This document shows positions 47,766-58,180 of a DNA stretch of 64,000 bases, one piece after another (within the stretch, counting starts at the first letter, position 1; each line of letters starts with the position of its first letter). The notes beneath the pieces were generated by a model that made no database searches, was not told the origin of the DNA, and worked only from the letters and a program-made list of their open reading frames with translations. The DNA lies in assembly GCA_029876055.1 (NCBI GenBank), contig CM056880.1, positions 1,612,001 through 1,676,000 on the forward strand, in the 5' to 3' direction. Source of the stretch: Madurella fahalii (taxonomy: Eukaryota; Ascomycota; Sordariomycetes; Sordariales). Position numbers and translations under genes: made by a program.

Positions 47766-50700
47766 GCGTCTATTACTTTTATTTCCTATTACTTGTTGAT
47801 TGTGAGGATCGAGGATCTAAGGTAGTAGGACCAGAGTGCTTAGGTACAAGTAGTATACGTGCAATGTTGGAGTAGAGTACTCGTTAGGGGTAGGATGGTG
47901 GTCTTATTGAACTTTGTCTCTCTCCTAAACCCTGTCTTCTGCCCTCCTCTTTATGCTCTACGATGACAGTGTCTAGGCTCACTTACCCTATTTGCTGCCA
48001 TGTTATCGTCTTTGCTTGTACGCTTTTTCGACGCTCTTCTGATGTGATATCTATGCTCTTCTGGCTTAGCGTTGTTATTGCTTTTTACGACCCTACCGAC
48101 GCTGCGGTTTCGGAGCTTCTATCCTATGTTAACGCCGACCCCACTTAGCTAGTCTATATAGAGCTTCCCTTCTTCTAGGCTCCTGCCTTTAGGAGCTATC
48201 TGAGCTATGTACCTTTCTATAGATGATCCTATCGACAATGTTGTCTATAGGCCTTATATAGACTAGCTATATAGTTGCTTGTCCTATATAGTGCTCGAGA
48301 TACTGGCTATTGGGATACCGTGTATAGTACTTTCTTATAGTCCTCAAGTTACTGCCGTATTATCTCTCTTTCCTTGCCTTCCTTACTATATAAGCATTTA
48401 TAGCTATAGGAACTAGTAGTTATATATATACTATAGGCTATAAGTATAGAAGTGTCGGAGTTATTACGTTGTATAGTATAGTGATTGTTTAGCTGTATAT
48501 TGTTACCTGCCTTTAGTCTTAATAATAATGTATATATATAGTTTCAATAACTTAGAAGTAGGGGAAAAGGACGGTTTTTACTAGGAAAAAGGAGTTGGAG
48601 CTGGTGATATAAGGTAATTGCATTTAGGTTATATAGTTATAGTATAAAGGTAGCTCGGCTTTTACTATTTACAGTTATTCTAGCTAAACGATCTTAAATC
48701 TCTTTTTATACTAGTCTTTAGTCTTATTTTCGGGAAAAGTAAGGTCTCTTTAGTTCTAGGTATAAAGAGGGTTTTCTTCTCTCTAGTTCCTTTTCTCTCT
48801 TTCTTCCTTATAGTCTTGCTTTTATAGGGTTATACTTTTTTTACTCCTTTACCTCTCTATCTCTTTATCTATATCTCCTATACTTCTCTACTATTTATTT
48901 TACACTTTTATAGTTCGGTTTACTAACTATCCAGTATATTATAGTTATTGTTCCTACTTTCGCTACTCTTATTCTACTCTTTTTACTCTACTCTCTATAC
49001 TCTACCTCTCTCTACTTAGTCTACTATATCAGATAAATACTTTGTAAATAGTACCTTTACTACTTCTATAGAGTCTTTATATATACTGATCCTTTTTAAG
49101 CTAAAGATAATAAAGAGCCTTGTAGTCCTTCTAAGAAGTCTAAGGCTATCTCTATATCTCCTAGCTCATTAGTAGGTTTCTAGTCCTCTCCTTTCTCGCC
49201 TTCGTTAGTTCTAATCTATATCTCTAGGCTGAAGACAATGTCGCTCTGTCCTCTCTACCTGCCGCTAATACCCCTAAGGCATATAACAAGCTTACTAAAG
49301 ATACCTACTATATTATCCTATAAGTATTTCCTTTTTAGCTACTAACTGCCTATTAATTATATATAGTTGCCGTTTATACCTCCACTATATACTGAAGAAA
49401 GGTCCTTCTACTAGCTATAAGAACTAAAAGAGCTTTAGTACTTGCTGTTTCCGCTATATATACTACAACTATATCTATCTACTAGCAGTTCCACTCCCCT
49501 TTCTTTTATACTACTTCTATAGTACTTGTTAGCAGTATCTAACTATTTTTAAATCCCTTCCGATATACTGAATATAGTAGTCTAATTTATAAAAGCCTTT
49601 AACTATATAGAGTTCTCTTCTACTAGTAAGGATATAAGTAAAAAATGTTTTTGGGACTTTTAGCTATATATTTCTCATATTTACAATGCTTTTCTTTAGG
49701 TTGTTTGTTTAGAGAAAAAGGTCTAGAAAATTGGCAATACTGCTTTATATACTTTTAAAGATTTTGCTGCCCCCCAGCCCCAGTCTGTCAAGGTCGTTGT
49801 CTACTATACTAGTACTAACTACACTGGTTATATACTATGCTTCTGCTATAATAGTAGTATTGTTATAGATTTGTCGCTTATTGTCCCTACTATTACTGGT
49901 TCTTTATCTTTACTTTCAGGCACTACTCCTAAGCTTCCTCTTCTATTAGAGGTATAGACTATAGTTCTAACCAATATCCAAAAGTATTTAGGCGATATAG
50001 AGGTACTACTTTCGTATATTATAGACTACTATGCCTTTATTATAGAGGAGGGTGATACTGAGGTTAATAGTGAAGAGGAGTAGATATGGCACTACTTAGA
50101 CACTGGTTTTTTATAGGTTTTTTAATACTTTTAGACAAATTAAAGCTTTTTCCTTCGCCTAATGTACTCCTATATATTTATATTCTATACTGCTTCTATA
50201 CCTTTATATATCTTACTTTATATACCCTTAATTGTAGTCTATTATCTAGGTATTCTCTAGGTTCTTAGATATTATCTTTAAGTAGATCCTTCTATTTAAT
50301 TAGGAACTACCTACATTTTACTGAACCTTTATAGTCGATAATAGCTTCTACTTTATAATACTGCTCTTCTAGCTCGACATCAACCCTTTTTTATACTGCT
50401 CTTACATTTATTCCTCGCTATCTTTAAATAGCTTGAATAGGGTAATTAGGAAAACTCGATAGATACAATAGTATTATAGAAGGTCTAGCTTATATACTAT
50501 CTTCTATCACTAACAACCTTAAGGATTTTAAAGAGCTTTAGATATTTATCTATAAATACTCCTTAGATATTACTACTCAAGGTAGTTTATTAAGAACTAC
50601 ACTTATTAACTAGCTTTAAACGCTTTATTCTCCTACTTTCGATTATACTACTTCTTATAGCTCCTATTAATAGCAACGAGGATATTATAGATCTTTTTTA

Positions 50701-51185
50701 CAGCTCACCGATAAGTATCTTACTTACTTATCTATAGTAGGAACTAAGTTCTTAGAGATTATTGTGGAGTCTAGGGGATCTTAGGGGTAGAACCTATAGA
50801 GAAGAAAGGCTAGTGTTGACTATAATACTATATAGTAGGAACTGTTATAGGTATACTCTACAAGGTATAAATAATATACCTAATCCGCTTAATCGTAGCT
50901 ACAGAATATATATAGGTAACACTCGAGTATCTAGTTCTAACGCTCTATCTACCTATTAGTCTATGGGTAATATATAGTACTTAGGTACCACTATATATAG
51001 CTTTATATATTAGTAGTTTATATAGTTGCTTTTTATATATACTACTATATCCTCTCTTATAGATAGCTAAGAGTAATTATACCCTAGATACTCCTATATC
51101 TTCCTAAAGCCTCTATAGCCTATAGTCGGTATATTGTAATAGCTCTTAATTAGCTTATCCCCGAAGGATAGAGGAATATTGAAAT

Positions 51186-51600
51186 GGTGTAGAAACACAT
51201 ATCTACACCCCTATACCCAACAAAATAAAAAAGGAGATAGCAAAGACAGCCAAATGCTAGACAGACAAGATAGACAAGACAAGCCAGGCGATACCACTAT
51301 AAATCGAGTCTCTGTAGCCTAAATAAGGTCAAAACAATATGTGCAGATAGAGCTCCCTGTGATCAGAGGGAGATCACTTTGTATGTAAAGAAAGCTCGTC
51401 AATTGGGCTTACAATAAGTATGAAGAAAAGTACTGAAATTGATTGTCCAGTCTAAGAAGTAATGGCTAGGATGGCCCTACTTATAGTGCGAAAGAAAATG
51501 GGTCTACGGTAAGTTCCAGCCCCCGGGGTACTATCCTAGTAACTGTGTTCCTCTGATCAGAGGGACTCTGCCCTCTGGGAACTGTTTTCCCTAACTCAAA
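51186..51600. mobile_element. Less-mutated insert, possible solo LTR or small element
   Basis: About 400 bp of near-normal base composition inside the RIP-mutated block. It begins with GGTGTAGA and TCTACACC as an 8-bp inverted repeat (51186-51209), a start that would suit an LTR (TGTAG). It contains the perfect 14-bp palindrome CCTCTGATCAGAGG (51550-51563) and a related copy at about 51353-51372. I could not find a clean target-site duplication, so its ends and class are unproven. Confidence 0.4.
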
Positions 51601-52323
51601 CTTCCTTTACGAGTCTGTATATTGCTCTAGCTAGTAGACTCACCTTCCTTATCAATGCTATCTATCTAAAGGCTATCAAATTAAATATAAGCGGATCTTC
51701 CTTTATTTCCTGTTCTTGCCCTTTATTTATTATAATGCTGCTGGTGTTAGGTAGCCTGAAGGGTGTGCTTAAGGTTTATAGAGTGTACTTGAGTCTAACG
51801 GATACGCCTAGCCTCTATAGTATATTCCCGCTCTAGGGCAGCCTATCCCTGGTACTAGGGTAGATGTTCTGGTGAATAGTGGATGTCGGGGAACTGAGAA
51901 TGGTCGTATATAGGTAGGCAGATACGTCTTTGGGTATTGTAGGACGCGAAGGCTCTTTACTGCTATATTTGGTGCTACTGACAGTGCGGTTGTAAGTTCG
52001 CTTAGTAGATAGGATAGGGAAGTTTAGCGAAATCTCTCTGCAACGTTTTATCTAGGTTATCCACTGGTTTCTAGGGCTCTCTAAGTAGTAGTATTATCTA
52101 GCTGGGCCTATTATATTCTAATTAGAGTAGTGCTTTTAGATATAAGGTCTTTCTAGCTCTCTATAAGCATCTTATTTTTAATAAATGTATATAGGTCCTT
52201 AGTATTACTCAAGGATAGACTCGAGGCTTTTGATATAGAGAAGCTAGATAGTACTGCAAATGGTATATACTCGGAGTAGTATTTATTAGATTAGAAAAGA
52301 AATGCTATCTAGTCAATGGTCCG

Positions 52324-52328
52324 AATAT
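52324..52328. repeat. Target-site duplication, left copy (AATAT)
   Basis: Matches 57197-57201 on the far side of the LTR element. Five bases is the usual duplication for Ty3/gypsy integrases. Confidence 0.75.
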
Positions 52329-52756
52329 TGTGACGAATCCTTCGTAGTCCCTAACGTCTGAGAAGATTCTGCAAGATGTCTTAACTAAGGGATGGTAGAT
52401 TCGGTGAAGCCTAAAGGTTTATAACAATCGTGTAAGTGATGTCTCAAAGGTAGTAAAGCTAATAAGTTGTATTTCTTACTGGAGAACTCCTTGAGTCCTC
52501 TAGAAGTAACTAAAGGAATTACTTTTATAGATATTAACTCTTGTGGCTCCCTATGGCTCTTTTAGAGCTATAGAGAGCTAGGGCTCTCTATAGTTCTTAT
52601 AGAACTGTATAGGATCCTCCTGATTAGTCTATTCCGAGACGCTCTAAGGCTTTTATAGAGCTCGATAGAGCTTCTTCTAATTAGCTACTTAGCCTAGTTC
52701 GGCCCTGTCCCCTAGAGGTGGGCCCGATACGAGGTTCCCCTATATTATTTGTAATA
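52329..52756 (-). repeat. Long terminal repeat (3' LTR of the minus-strand element)
   Basis: About 428 bp matching 56589-57196 along its length apart from the insert there. Shared blocks include the GGATTCTGTAAGGT-like segment, AAGCCTAAAGGTTTATAA, GAGAACTCCTT, GGATCCTCCTGATT and GCTCGATAGAGCTTCT. Differences between the LTRs are largely transitions. Confidence 0.88.
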
Positions 52757-52949
52757 AGATACCCCTCCTTCAAAGGTCAACGTCCTATTAACTAATTTAG
52801 TATTCCTGAAATAGTTAATGTTCCTGTTATTATTTAGTGAGCGTTCTTCTTCCTATACTTTTCCTTACCTCTACTATAGTTAACTATATTTATAAAGGAT
52901 ACCATAGTTCTATTAGTACGTAGTGTCGTTATCGCTTCGCCAAGACTTC

Positions 52950-53449
52950 GGCTGCTATTAGTCTTCTAATACCTAAGCGTTCCTTTTACTTAGAAACGGT
53001 TTTGAGTACCTGGTTTCCGGTACTTCCAATCGTTATAGGCTATATAACTATATTAACTGTCCTTCCTACGATATATAGAAAATTGAGCTTTCTATTTATA
53101 AGTATATCCGGCGTCCTCTATGTGCCTATTTGACTTCCTTCTATAGTCTGCTTCTTATATTAGAAAAGGAGAAACTAGACCGAGAGAAATAGGAAATGCT
53201 AAATAAACTTTTATAACTCGAGTATCAGACTCGTTTGTTAGAGGAGCAAGTGATGAAGGCGATATCCCGTGAACTCTAGGATATTTCGGAGCTAGAAGAG
53301 TTCGAAAGATAGGCCGCTAAGGTGCTAATCGGGGCCACTTTTAATACTGCTGCCGGTATAGGTAACTTTAATAGCTTATTCAAGGCCTTCTTATCTTTTC
53401 TATCGGGCAATCTAGATTCCTCTAATAGAATTCTCGTACCCGAAATCTA
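52950..53449 (+). pseudogene. Opposite-strand coiled-coil ORF remnant within the LTR element
   Basis: On the strand opposite to gag and integrase one frame is readable from about 52950 to the TAA at 53447-53449. It is interrupted only by TAG/TAA, each where a Gln codon would fit. It encodes a Cys/Tyr-rich segment, then a charged coiled coil (LEKEKLDREK..., LEYQTRLLEEQVMKAISREL, ISELEEFER), and a Ser/Gly-rich end (GNLDSSNRILVPEI). Cys-cluster plus coiled-coil ORFs of this kind recur in fungal repeats, but I cannot assign a function. Whether it belongs to the retroelement or is a nested remnant is open. Confidence 0.55.
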
Positions 53450-54219
53450 ACTACTTAACTAGGTACTCGAATTGTCTGTCGATAACGTATAAGTCGAGGA
53501 TTTCCTTTATATCTTACTCTTCCTTCATGTCTTCTAAATCGAATTACATTATTAGCTAGGTACCCCTAGGTACTAGTTCTAGAAGTGAAATATAAAAAAT
53601 ATTGGTTTATAACTTTACATCTAGGGGTAGTGATAGTCTATAGTTAGATATTATAATTCGCTCTTCGATCTTTAGTAGTCTAATCTTTTTAAAGTCGAGT
53701 TTTTTACTTAGTTGTTTTATATATAAATTTTGTGAAATAAAATAGATTAGATCCCCTCTTTCTAGGTAGGGTCCCTCAAATCTATTTTTATTATAATATT
53801 TCTTTATTTGCTGTTAGATAAACTCCAACTCTTCTTTTAAAGTTATATATAGTATATATATTTTATCTAATTTAACTACTATTTTGGACTATAATATTAG
53901 GCCCTTGTTATAGGTCTACTTCGTATCTATAATTTATATAGAACGGTATAACTGTAACGAGAACCTCTTGACGGAATTAGAACGACCGGGCGAATGCCCC
54001 ACAATAATGTCATGTTACCTGGTAGATAAGAACTCTGCGTGGCAGCTGCACACGCGGGGGAACTTCCGATCCGTAAGGATTAGTCTCTGTCAATAGAAGG
54101 AGGCTGTTCGTGAAGACTTCTACCCATAATCGTTAACTTATGGGTACTGGTACATCGTGTCCCAACTCCCTCAACGTACCTGTGAACAACTCCTTACAAT
54201 AACTCTAGTTGTTTCTATA

Positions 54220-54610
54220 TGTATAGTATTATAGGCTAGCTGCGTTACTAGTAATAGAGATATCTAATCGTTCTAAAGAAAGTTTATAAATATTTTTTAG
54301 ATACTATTTAACTATTTAGTTAAATCGTTCTATTTATCTATCTATGTATGGGTAGTAGGCTATAGATAGTTTACTCTTAGTTCTAAACCTCTATATTAGG
54401 GCTTACTAAAACTTTAATACGAACTAAGTATCTTAATCAGTTATCTATTTCTCTAACTACCTATATACTGATATAACGTTTCAGTAGATAGTATCTATAA
54501 GTTGCTCTGTAGACTAGGCTTCCTTATAAGGTAGGAAGTAGGTCTATTTAGTTAGTCAGTCTATGACTATAAGGATGCTATTGTAGGTAATGCCTATAGT
54601 TATATCCATT
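54220..54610 (-). pseudogene. Retroviral-type integrase core remnant
   Basis: The minus-strand translation reads DITIGITYNSILIVID, then LTK, TYFLPYKEA, STEQLIDTIY, NVISVYR, then a DT-F segment, FRTKSKLSIAYYPYID and a late LAYNTT-like block, the familiar rve integrase pattern of Ty3/gypsy elements (D...D...E region with the conserved STAYHPQTDGQTER-type segment degraded). Stops replace Arg/Gln/Trp codons as expected for RIP. The upstream border at about 54605 abuts protease-like sequence in another frame. Confidence 0.8.
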
Positions 54611-54689
54611 GAGGGTAATATATCCTATATCTACTACATCGAGTGTTATTATAGTAGTTTTTCCCTCTATCTCTATAGCGATTAGTTCT

Positions 54690-54880
54690 ATTTCTTATTA
54701 TACCTGCTAGGTATCGAATAGTCTATTAACTACCCTAGCTCTCGTCTTTTCCTTCTATAGAATTTGGTATTAAGTGACTAATTATAGGGTTAAGAGGTCT
54801 AGTTATAATCCTCTATTAACTAGTACCTTTATTTGGAAACTAGGTCCTTTTACTGTTATCTAGATCCTATTGTCGAAGGC
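54690..54880 (-). pseudogene. Aspartic-protease-like remnant
   Basis: Minus-strand reading gives KGPSFQIKVLVN, a G-x-x-LDLLNP segment and HLIPNSIEGKDE, then IEIEGKTTIITLDVVDIG. This resembles the retropepsin region of Ty3/gypsy polyproteins, with the catalytic D-S-G degraded to N-x-G. It lies between the gag knuckle and integrase as expected. Confidence 0.55.
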
Positions 54881-55399
54881 TAGTATATCGATAGTGGTGA
54901 CTTCGACTGTCCTACTTATCTTCTCCCTTCTGCTCTTATAACTTCCTTTAGAGGTTCTAGGGCTCTTTATAAGGCCCCTAGGTCGTTTCCCGGCTCGGAG
55001 ACTACTAGCTCATTGATCTCCCTGAGCTAAAGTAGGCTAACTTGTGCCTACTAGGGATCGACCTATGTATTTACCTGCTTTGTATAACTTCTATAGAAAC
55101 GGTTGTGTATATATATCTGCTTATATTCCCTATAGAATAGGTAGTCCGATATAGTGTACCTTTCAGTAGTTCTCTTTAGGTACCCTTTTACTAACTCCTA
55201 TCTGATGGGGGTTACCTATATTTTTATAGGAATAACGGGATGAACTGTCTAGTTCTGGAACTCTGTTTTAGGTATCGTTTCCTAGATCTGGTTTATTAGG
55301 AGATACTCTCTGTCTTTTCCCTTGAGCCTCTATAGCTAGTAGTTATTTTCATATTTAGTTTAATAATAATAATAGTATTCGTCTACTATATACTAGGGC

Positions 55400-56538
55400 C
55401 AGGCTACTTCGTTATAGTCCTAATATACTAGATAAAATAGGGCTAAGTCGTTCTTAATATACCTCCTACTAGAGCTTATTCGACTACAACCTCTAAGTCC
55501 TCTTAGGAGTAGTCGATACTAGCTACCTCTTTAATAACTCAGGTATCTATAGCTATAACTTCCTTACCCGAGACCGGTTTCTACTAGGTCTTTTTAGGAG
55601 ATCGGTACTCTCGGGCAATATACCCCTTCTTACTATAGTTATAGTAGGTAAGGTCGGTTTAGCTTTTCTATAGCTTAGTTTATATTATACTGATGTCTAT
55701 AGAACCGGTGTAGGTTCCTAAAGCGGTATTAAAGTACTATCTCAGCTTCTTGTATTCGGAGTATATATAGATACCGACCCTTTTCTAGTCTTCTATTACT
55801 TATAGGCATATTACCGATCGTTAATCCCAATAGCCATAGCGATATAGCTATCTAACTCCTCCAGTCAGTTCTTTATATAGAGATCGTCTTTAACCGAATC
55901 CTTTAGTCTATTATAGAATAGTTATATCAGTCCTTTATTATTGATTTCTATATAAAGGGAGTTCTATCGGAACTAAATAGTATAGGCTATAGCAGACTTA
56001 GTTTATTTAAGTCTAATAGTCTCATATAGGTATAGAACTTTTATTATAGTCCCTAAAAACCTTAGTAATTTTTTTCTCGAATTTATTATAGTCGGTATAA
56101 ACCTTTATAGTAAAATCCTTTTAGTTATCTATACTAGACGTTAACTGGTTTCTTATCGTCGGTTCGAACTATTATACTGCTTTGTCCTCTAGGCGAAAGG
56201 TTATAAATATAACCTTTACTTCCTTATCTACGAACCTCTTAGGGTAGTATTTAAAGTACGTATGGATCTAGGTCAAGAATCCCGTAAAGGCCTCGTATAC
56301 TCCTGAATACTTAGCTAGGGTTCGATCTTAACTTTGTTCTTAGTATCGATTAGCCCTTTAAGGTCCTAATTAGTCTACTCTAGGAGCTTCGCTCTCTTCT
56401 CCAGACTCTAGGCCTTTTATCTAGAGCGTCGTAGGCCTCTGTCTTGGCCTTCAACTCCGTAGTTAGGGTTGTTACTGCCCTGGCTAGGGCCTCAATTCTC
56501 TTTTATAGCTATCGATTGATTTCGGCTTAGATAGACAT
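55400..56538 (-). pseudogene. gag remnant with CCHC zinc knuckle
   Basis: The frame starts with an ATG at 56538, about 50 bp inside the right LTR. The readable part includes IEALARAVTTLTTELKAKTEAYDAL (coiled start), AKYSGVYEAFTGFLT with YFKYYPKRF (retrotrans_gag domain), FYNRLKDSVKDDLYIK and SYIAMAIGI, and a CCHC knuckle at 55605-55648 in which all three Cys now read Tyr and the His reads Tyr (YNYSKKGYIAREY), the exact outcome of TGC to TAC changes. The gag identity is clear; it is non-functional. Confidence 0.82.
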
Positions 56539-56588
56539 TTTGGAGATACCTTGGTATAAATCGTAATAGAATAAGGTAGAATAAGTAA

Positions 56589-57196
56589 TGTATAACGAAC
56601 CCTTTATAGTCCTTAATGTCTAAGAGGATTCTGTAAGGTGTCATAACTAAGGGGTAATGGATTCGGTAAAGCCTAAAGGTTTATAATAGTCGCGTAAGTA
56701 ATGTCTTAAGGGTAATAAAGCTAATAAGTTATATTACTTACTAGAGAACTCCTTAAGTCCTCTAGGAGTAACTAAGGAATAACTTTTATAGATATTGACT
56801 CTCGTAGCTCTTTCAAAGCCACAGAGAGCCGGGGCTTTCTATGGTTCTCATAGAGCCGTATAAGATCCTCCTGATTGGTCTATTCCGAGGCTCTCTGAGG
56901 CTCTTACAGAGCTCGTGTTATGTGGGAAAATGCAAGAAAAGATGAGAATTCGTTGTTGTCTATCTTGCACTGCAAAGAGTGCGGGAGCCCAGTAATATAT
57001 GACAGGAATAGGCCAGTGTCCAGGGAAGGTTCCAGAATCCTGGGATCACATGACCCCTGAGATCCTGACCGTCTGGCCCATCTGGGCTCCCGCCACGTAA
57101 CAGCTCGATAGAGCTTCTCCTAATTAGCTACTCGGCCTGGCTCGGCCTCGTCTCCCAGGGGTAGCCCGATGCGGGGTTCCCCCGTGTCATTTGACA
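56589..57196 (-). repeat. Long terminal repeat (5' LTR of the minus-strand element) with secondary insert
   Basis: About 416 bp once the 187-bp insert and its 5-bp duplication are removed; matches 52329-52756. It is bordered on the right by the AATAT duplication. Confidence 0.87.
56916..57102. mobile_element. 187-bp TGTTA...TAACA element with 5-bp duplication
   Basis: Relative to the other LTR, exactly this segment plus one GCTCG copy is extra. The element starts TGTTATGTGGG and ends CCACGTAACA, so its termini are imperfect inverted repeats, and it is flanked by GCTCG at 56911-56915 and 57103-57107. TG..CA ends with a 5-bp duplication suggest a small LTR or TRIM-type element. Its base composition is normal, unlike the RIP-mutated LTR around it, so it arrived later or is too short to be recognised by RIP. 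Confidence 0.8.
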
Positions 57197-57201
57197 AATA
57201 T
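57197..57201. repeat. Target-site duplication, right copy (AATAT)
   Basis: Pairs with 52324-52328. Confidence 0.75.
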
Positions 57202-57347
57202 CTATTTCTATTTATTGATTATAGACTAGATAACTAGAGGGTATCTTTTAAAGATAGATAGTTAGAACGCTATTATAGTATTATAATCTAGATAATTAAG
57301 GTTAATAGGCTGAATATAATCGTTATCTCCTTTAACGTGCGTGATGA

Positions 57348-57376
57348 GCGAGCCGTAAAAACAAGCGAGCCGTAAA
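57348..57376. repeat. Subterminal direct repeat GCGAGCCGTAAA x2
   Basis: Two perfect 12-bp copies 17 bp apart near the transposon end; plausibly transposase-binding sites, though that is inference. Confidence 0.8.
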
Positions 57377-57423
57377 TTTTCTACCACCCCCTCACAGCTA
57401 ACCTCAATTACACAACCACAACA

Positions 57424-58180
57424 CTAGGAAATAACAATAACTAAATCAGAAACAGATGAATCAGACGATTCTGCAGCCTCCTTACACGTGCGTGCATTAT
57501 GGCCAGGCTTACCGCATACGCCACAACACCGAATCTTCGTACGAGACCCCTTTACACCACCACCATTTTATCGTATTTCCTGGATTACCTGCTCACCCAC
57601 AGCCTTCTAATCCAGTAGATCCTATACATCTTGTACAGTAAGTGACCCTCCAAGCCGCATACGTATTTTTTTGGCTCTCCGTCTCTTACTAAGCTCCTCA
57701 TTGGCCTTACGTAGCGAAGAGACCTCTGCACGGAGAAGAGCCACCTCGTGTATCACAGCCATCGTACCTTTAACTAATCGATCTACAGCAGTTAGTATTG
57801 AGGTGGGAGAGCTACTCTAATGGTTAGAAATTCGAGTTTTAATAAACGCTGACTGTAAGGTAGCCTCTCGAGGGTTGTATAGCGTTTGGGAGACCCAAGG
57901 TAGTACTGTAGTTAGGCTTGAGGCTAGGGGTATTAGAGTCCGAATACGCACATCCAGCTTGGATATCACCCTCTCTAGGTCGTATAGTACAAGGCCGGCT
58001 CCGGCAAACCCCCCCTGGATATTCTTTTCCGTAACCGAAGCAAAAAATACCTCTTTAAACCTATAAAGAAACTCCAGCTTGCTGATATATATAATATTTA
58101 TCCGCATTAGCTGTTTAATCTAGCAGCTATATACCTTCTTTAACAGCCCAAAACAACCAACATCTAATGGCTGAAGTAGA
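57424..58180 (-). pseudogene. DDE-1 (Fot1/pogo) transposase, C-terminal half, with CCHC knuckle
   Basis: One minus-strand frame is continuous from the junction to a TAG at 57426-57424, with several in-frame TAG/TAA stops. It begins LYLLQPLDVGCFGLLKKVY, the conserved stretch around the last catalytic acidic region of Fot1/pogo (CENP-B-related) transposases, continues with ISKLEFLYRFKEVFF and IQGGFAGAGLVLYDLERVISKLD, then a coiled coil (EVALLRAEVSSLRKANEEL) and an intact CCHC knuckle (CCGVCGKPGHNARTC). Stops fall mostly where Gln is expected (for example in VQDV-DLLD-KAV), a RIP-like pattern. The N-terminal DNA-binding half is missing here. Confidence 0.82.

Larger units (their letters stand above)
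46945..52328. repeat. AT-rich, RIP-mutated repeat block
   Basis: GC content drops abruptly at the preceding gene's stop. The sequence is rich in TA, ATA and CTA steps and stop codons in all frames, with few CA or TG steps, the composition left by RIP. Parts still resemble coding remnants on the plus strand (for example 49650-50100, where most stops are TAG/TAA), but I cannot name the element. A GC-richer patch lies at about 47900-48170. Fragments I can place (LINE tail, less mutated insert) are listed separately. Confidence 0.75.
52329..57196 (-). mobile_element. Ty3/gypsy-type LTR retrotransposon, RIP-mutated, RT/RNase H missing
   Basis: A complete element bounded by two LTRs (TGT...ACA type) and flanked by a 5-bp direct duplication AATAT at 52324-52328 and 57197-57201. 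Reading on the minus strand from the right LTR, it carries a gag gene with a CCHC knuckle, a protease-like segment, and an integrase core, in that order. Between protease and integrase there is no room for reverse transcriptase and RNase H, so this is a deletion derivative. Total length is 4868 bp, 4676 without the 187-bp secondary insert and its duplication. Coding frames are broken by many stops of the CAA/CAG to TAA/TAG type on both strands. Confidence 0.88.
57335..58180 (-). mobile_element. Fot1/pogo-like DNA transposon, one end, interrupted by a LINE
   Basis: The end at 57335 follows a TA dinucleotide and starts ACGTGCGTGATGAGCGAGCC. A 12-bp subterminal direct repeat GCGAGCCGTAAA occurs at 57348-57359 and 57365-57376. 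The C-terminal half of a transposase on the minus strand follows inward. At about 58180-58186 the similarity stops and the LINE 5' region begins, so the rest of the transposon should lie beyond the LINE, outside the window. Confidence 0.7.

Noticed and set aside
47963..48148. 61-codon ORF in a GC-richer patch of the repeat block
   Set aside because: Short, no similarity, lies in repeat DNA; probably part of a transposon's non-coding end.
49640..50090. Plus-strand coding remnant in the RIP block
   Set aside because: Stops are mainly TAG/TAA and some peptide-like stretches remain, but I cannot match them to any transposon protein, so no named feature is given.
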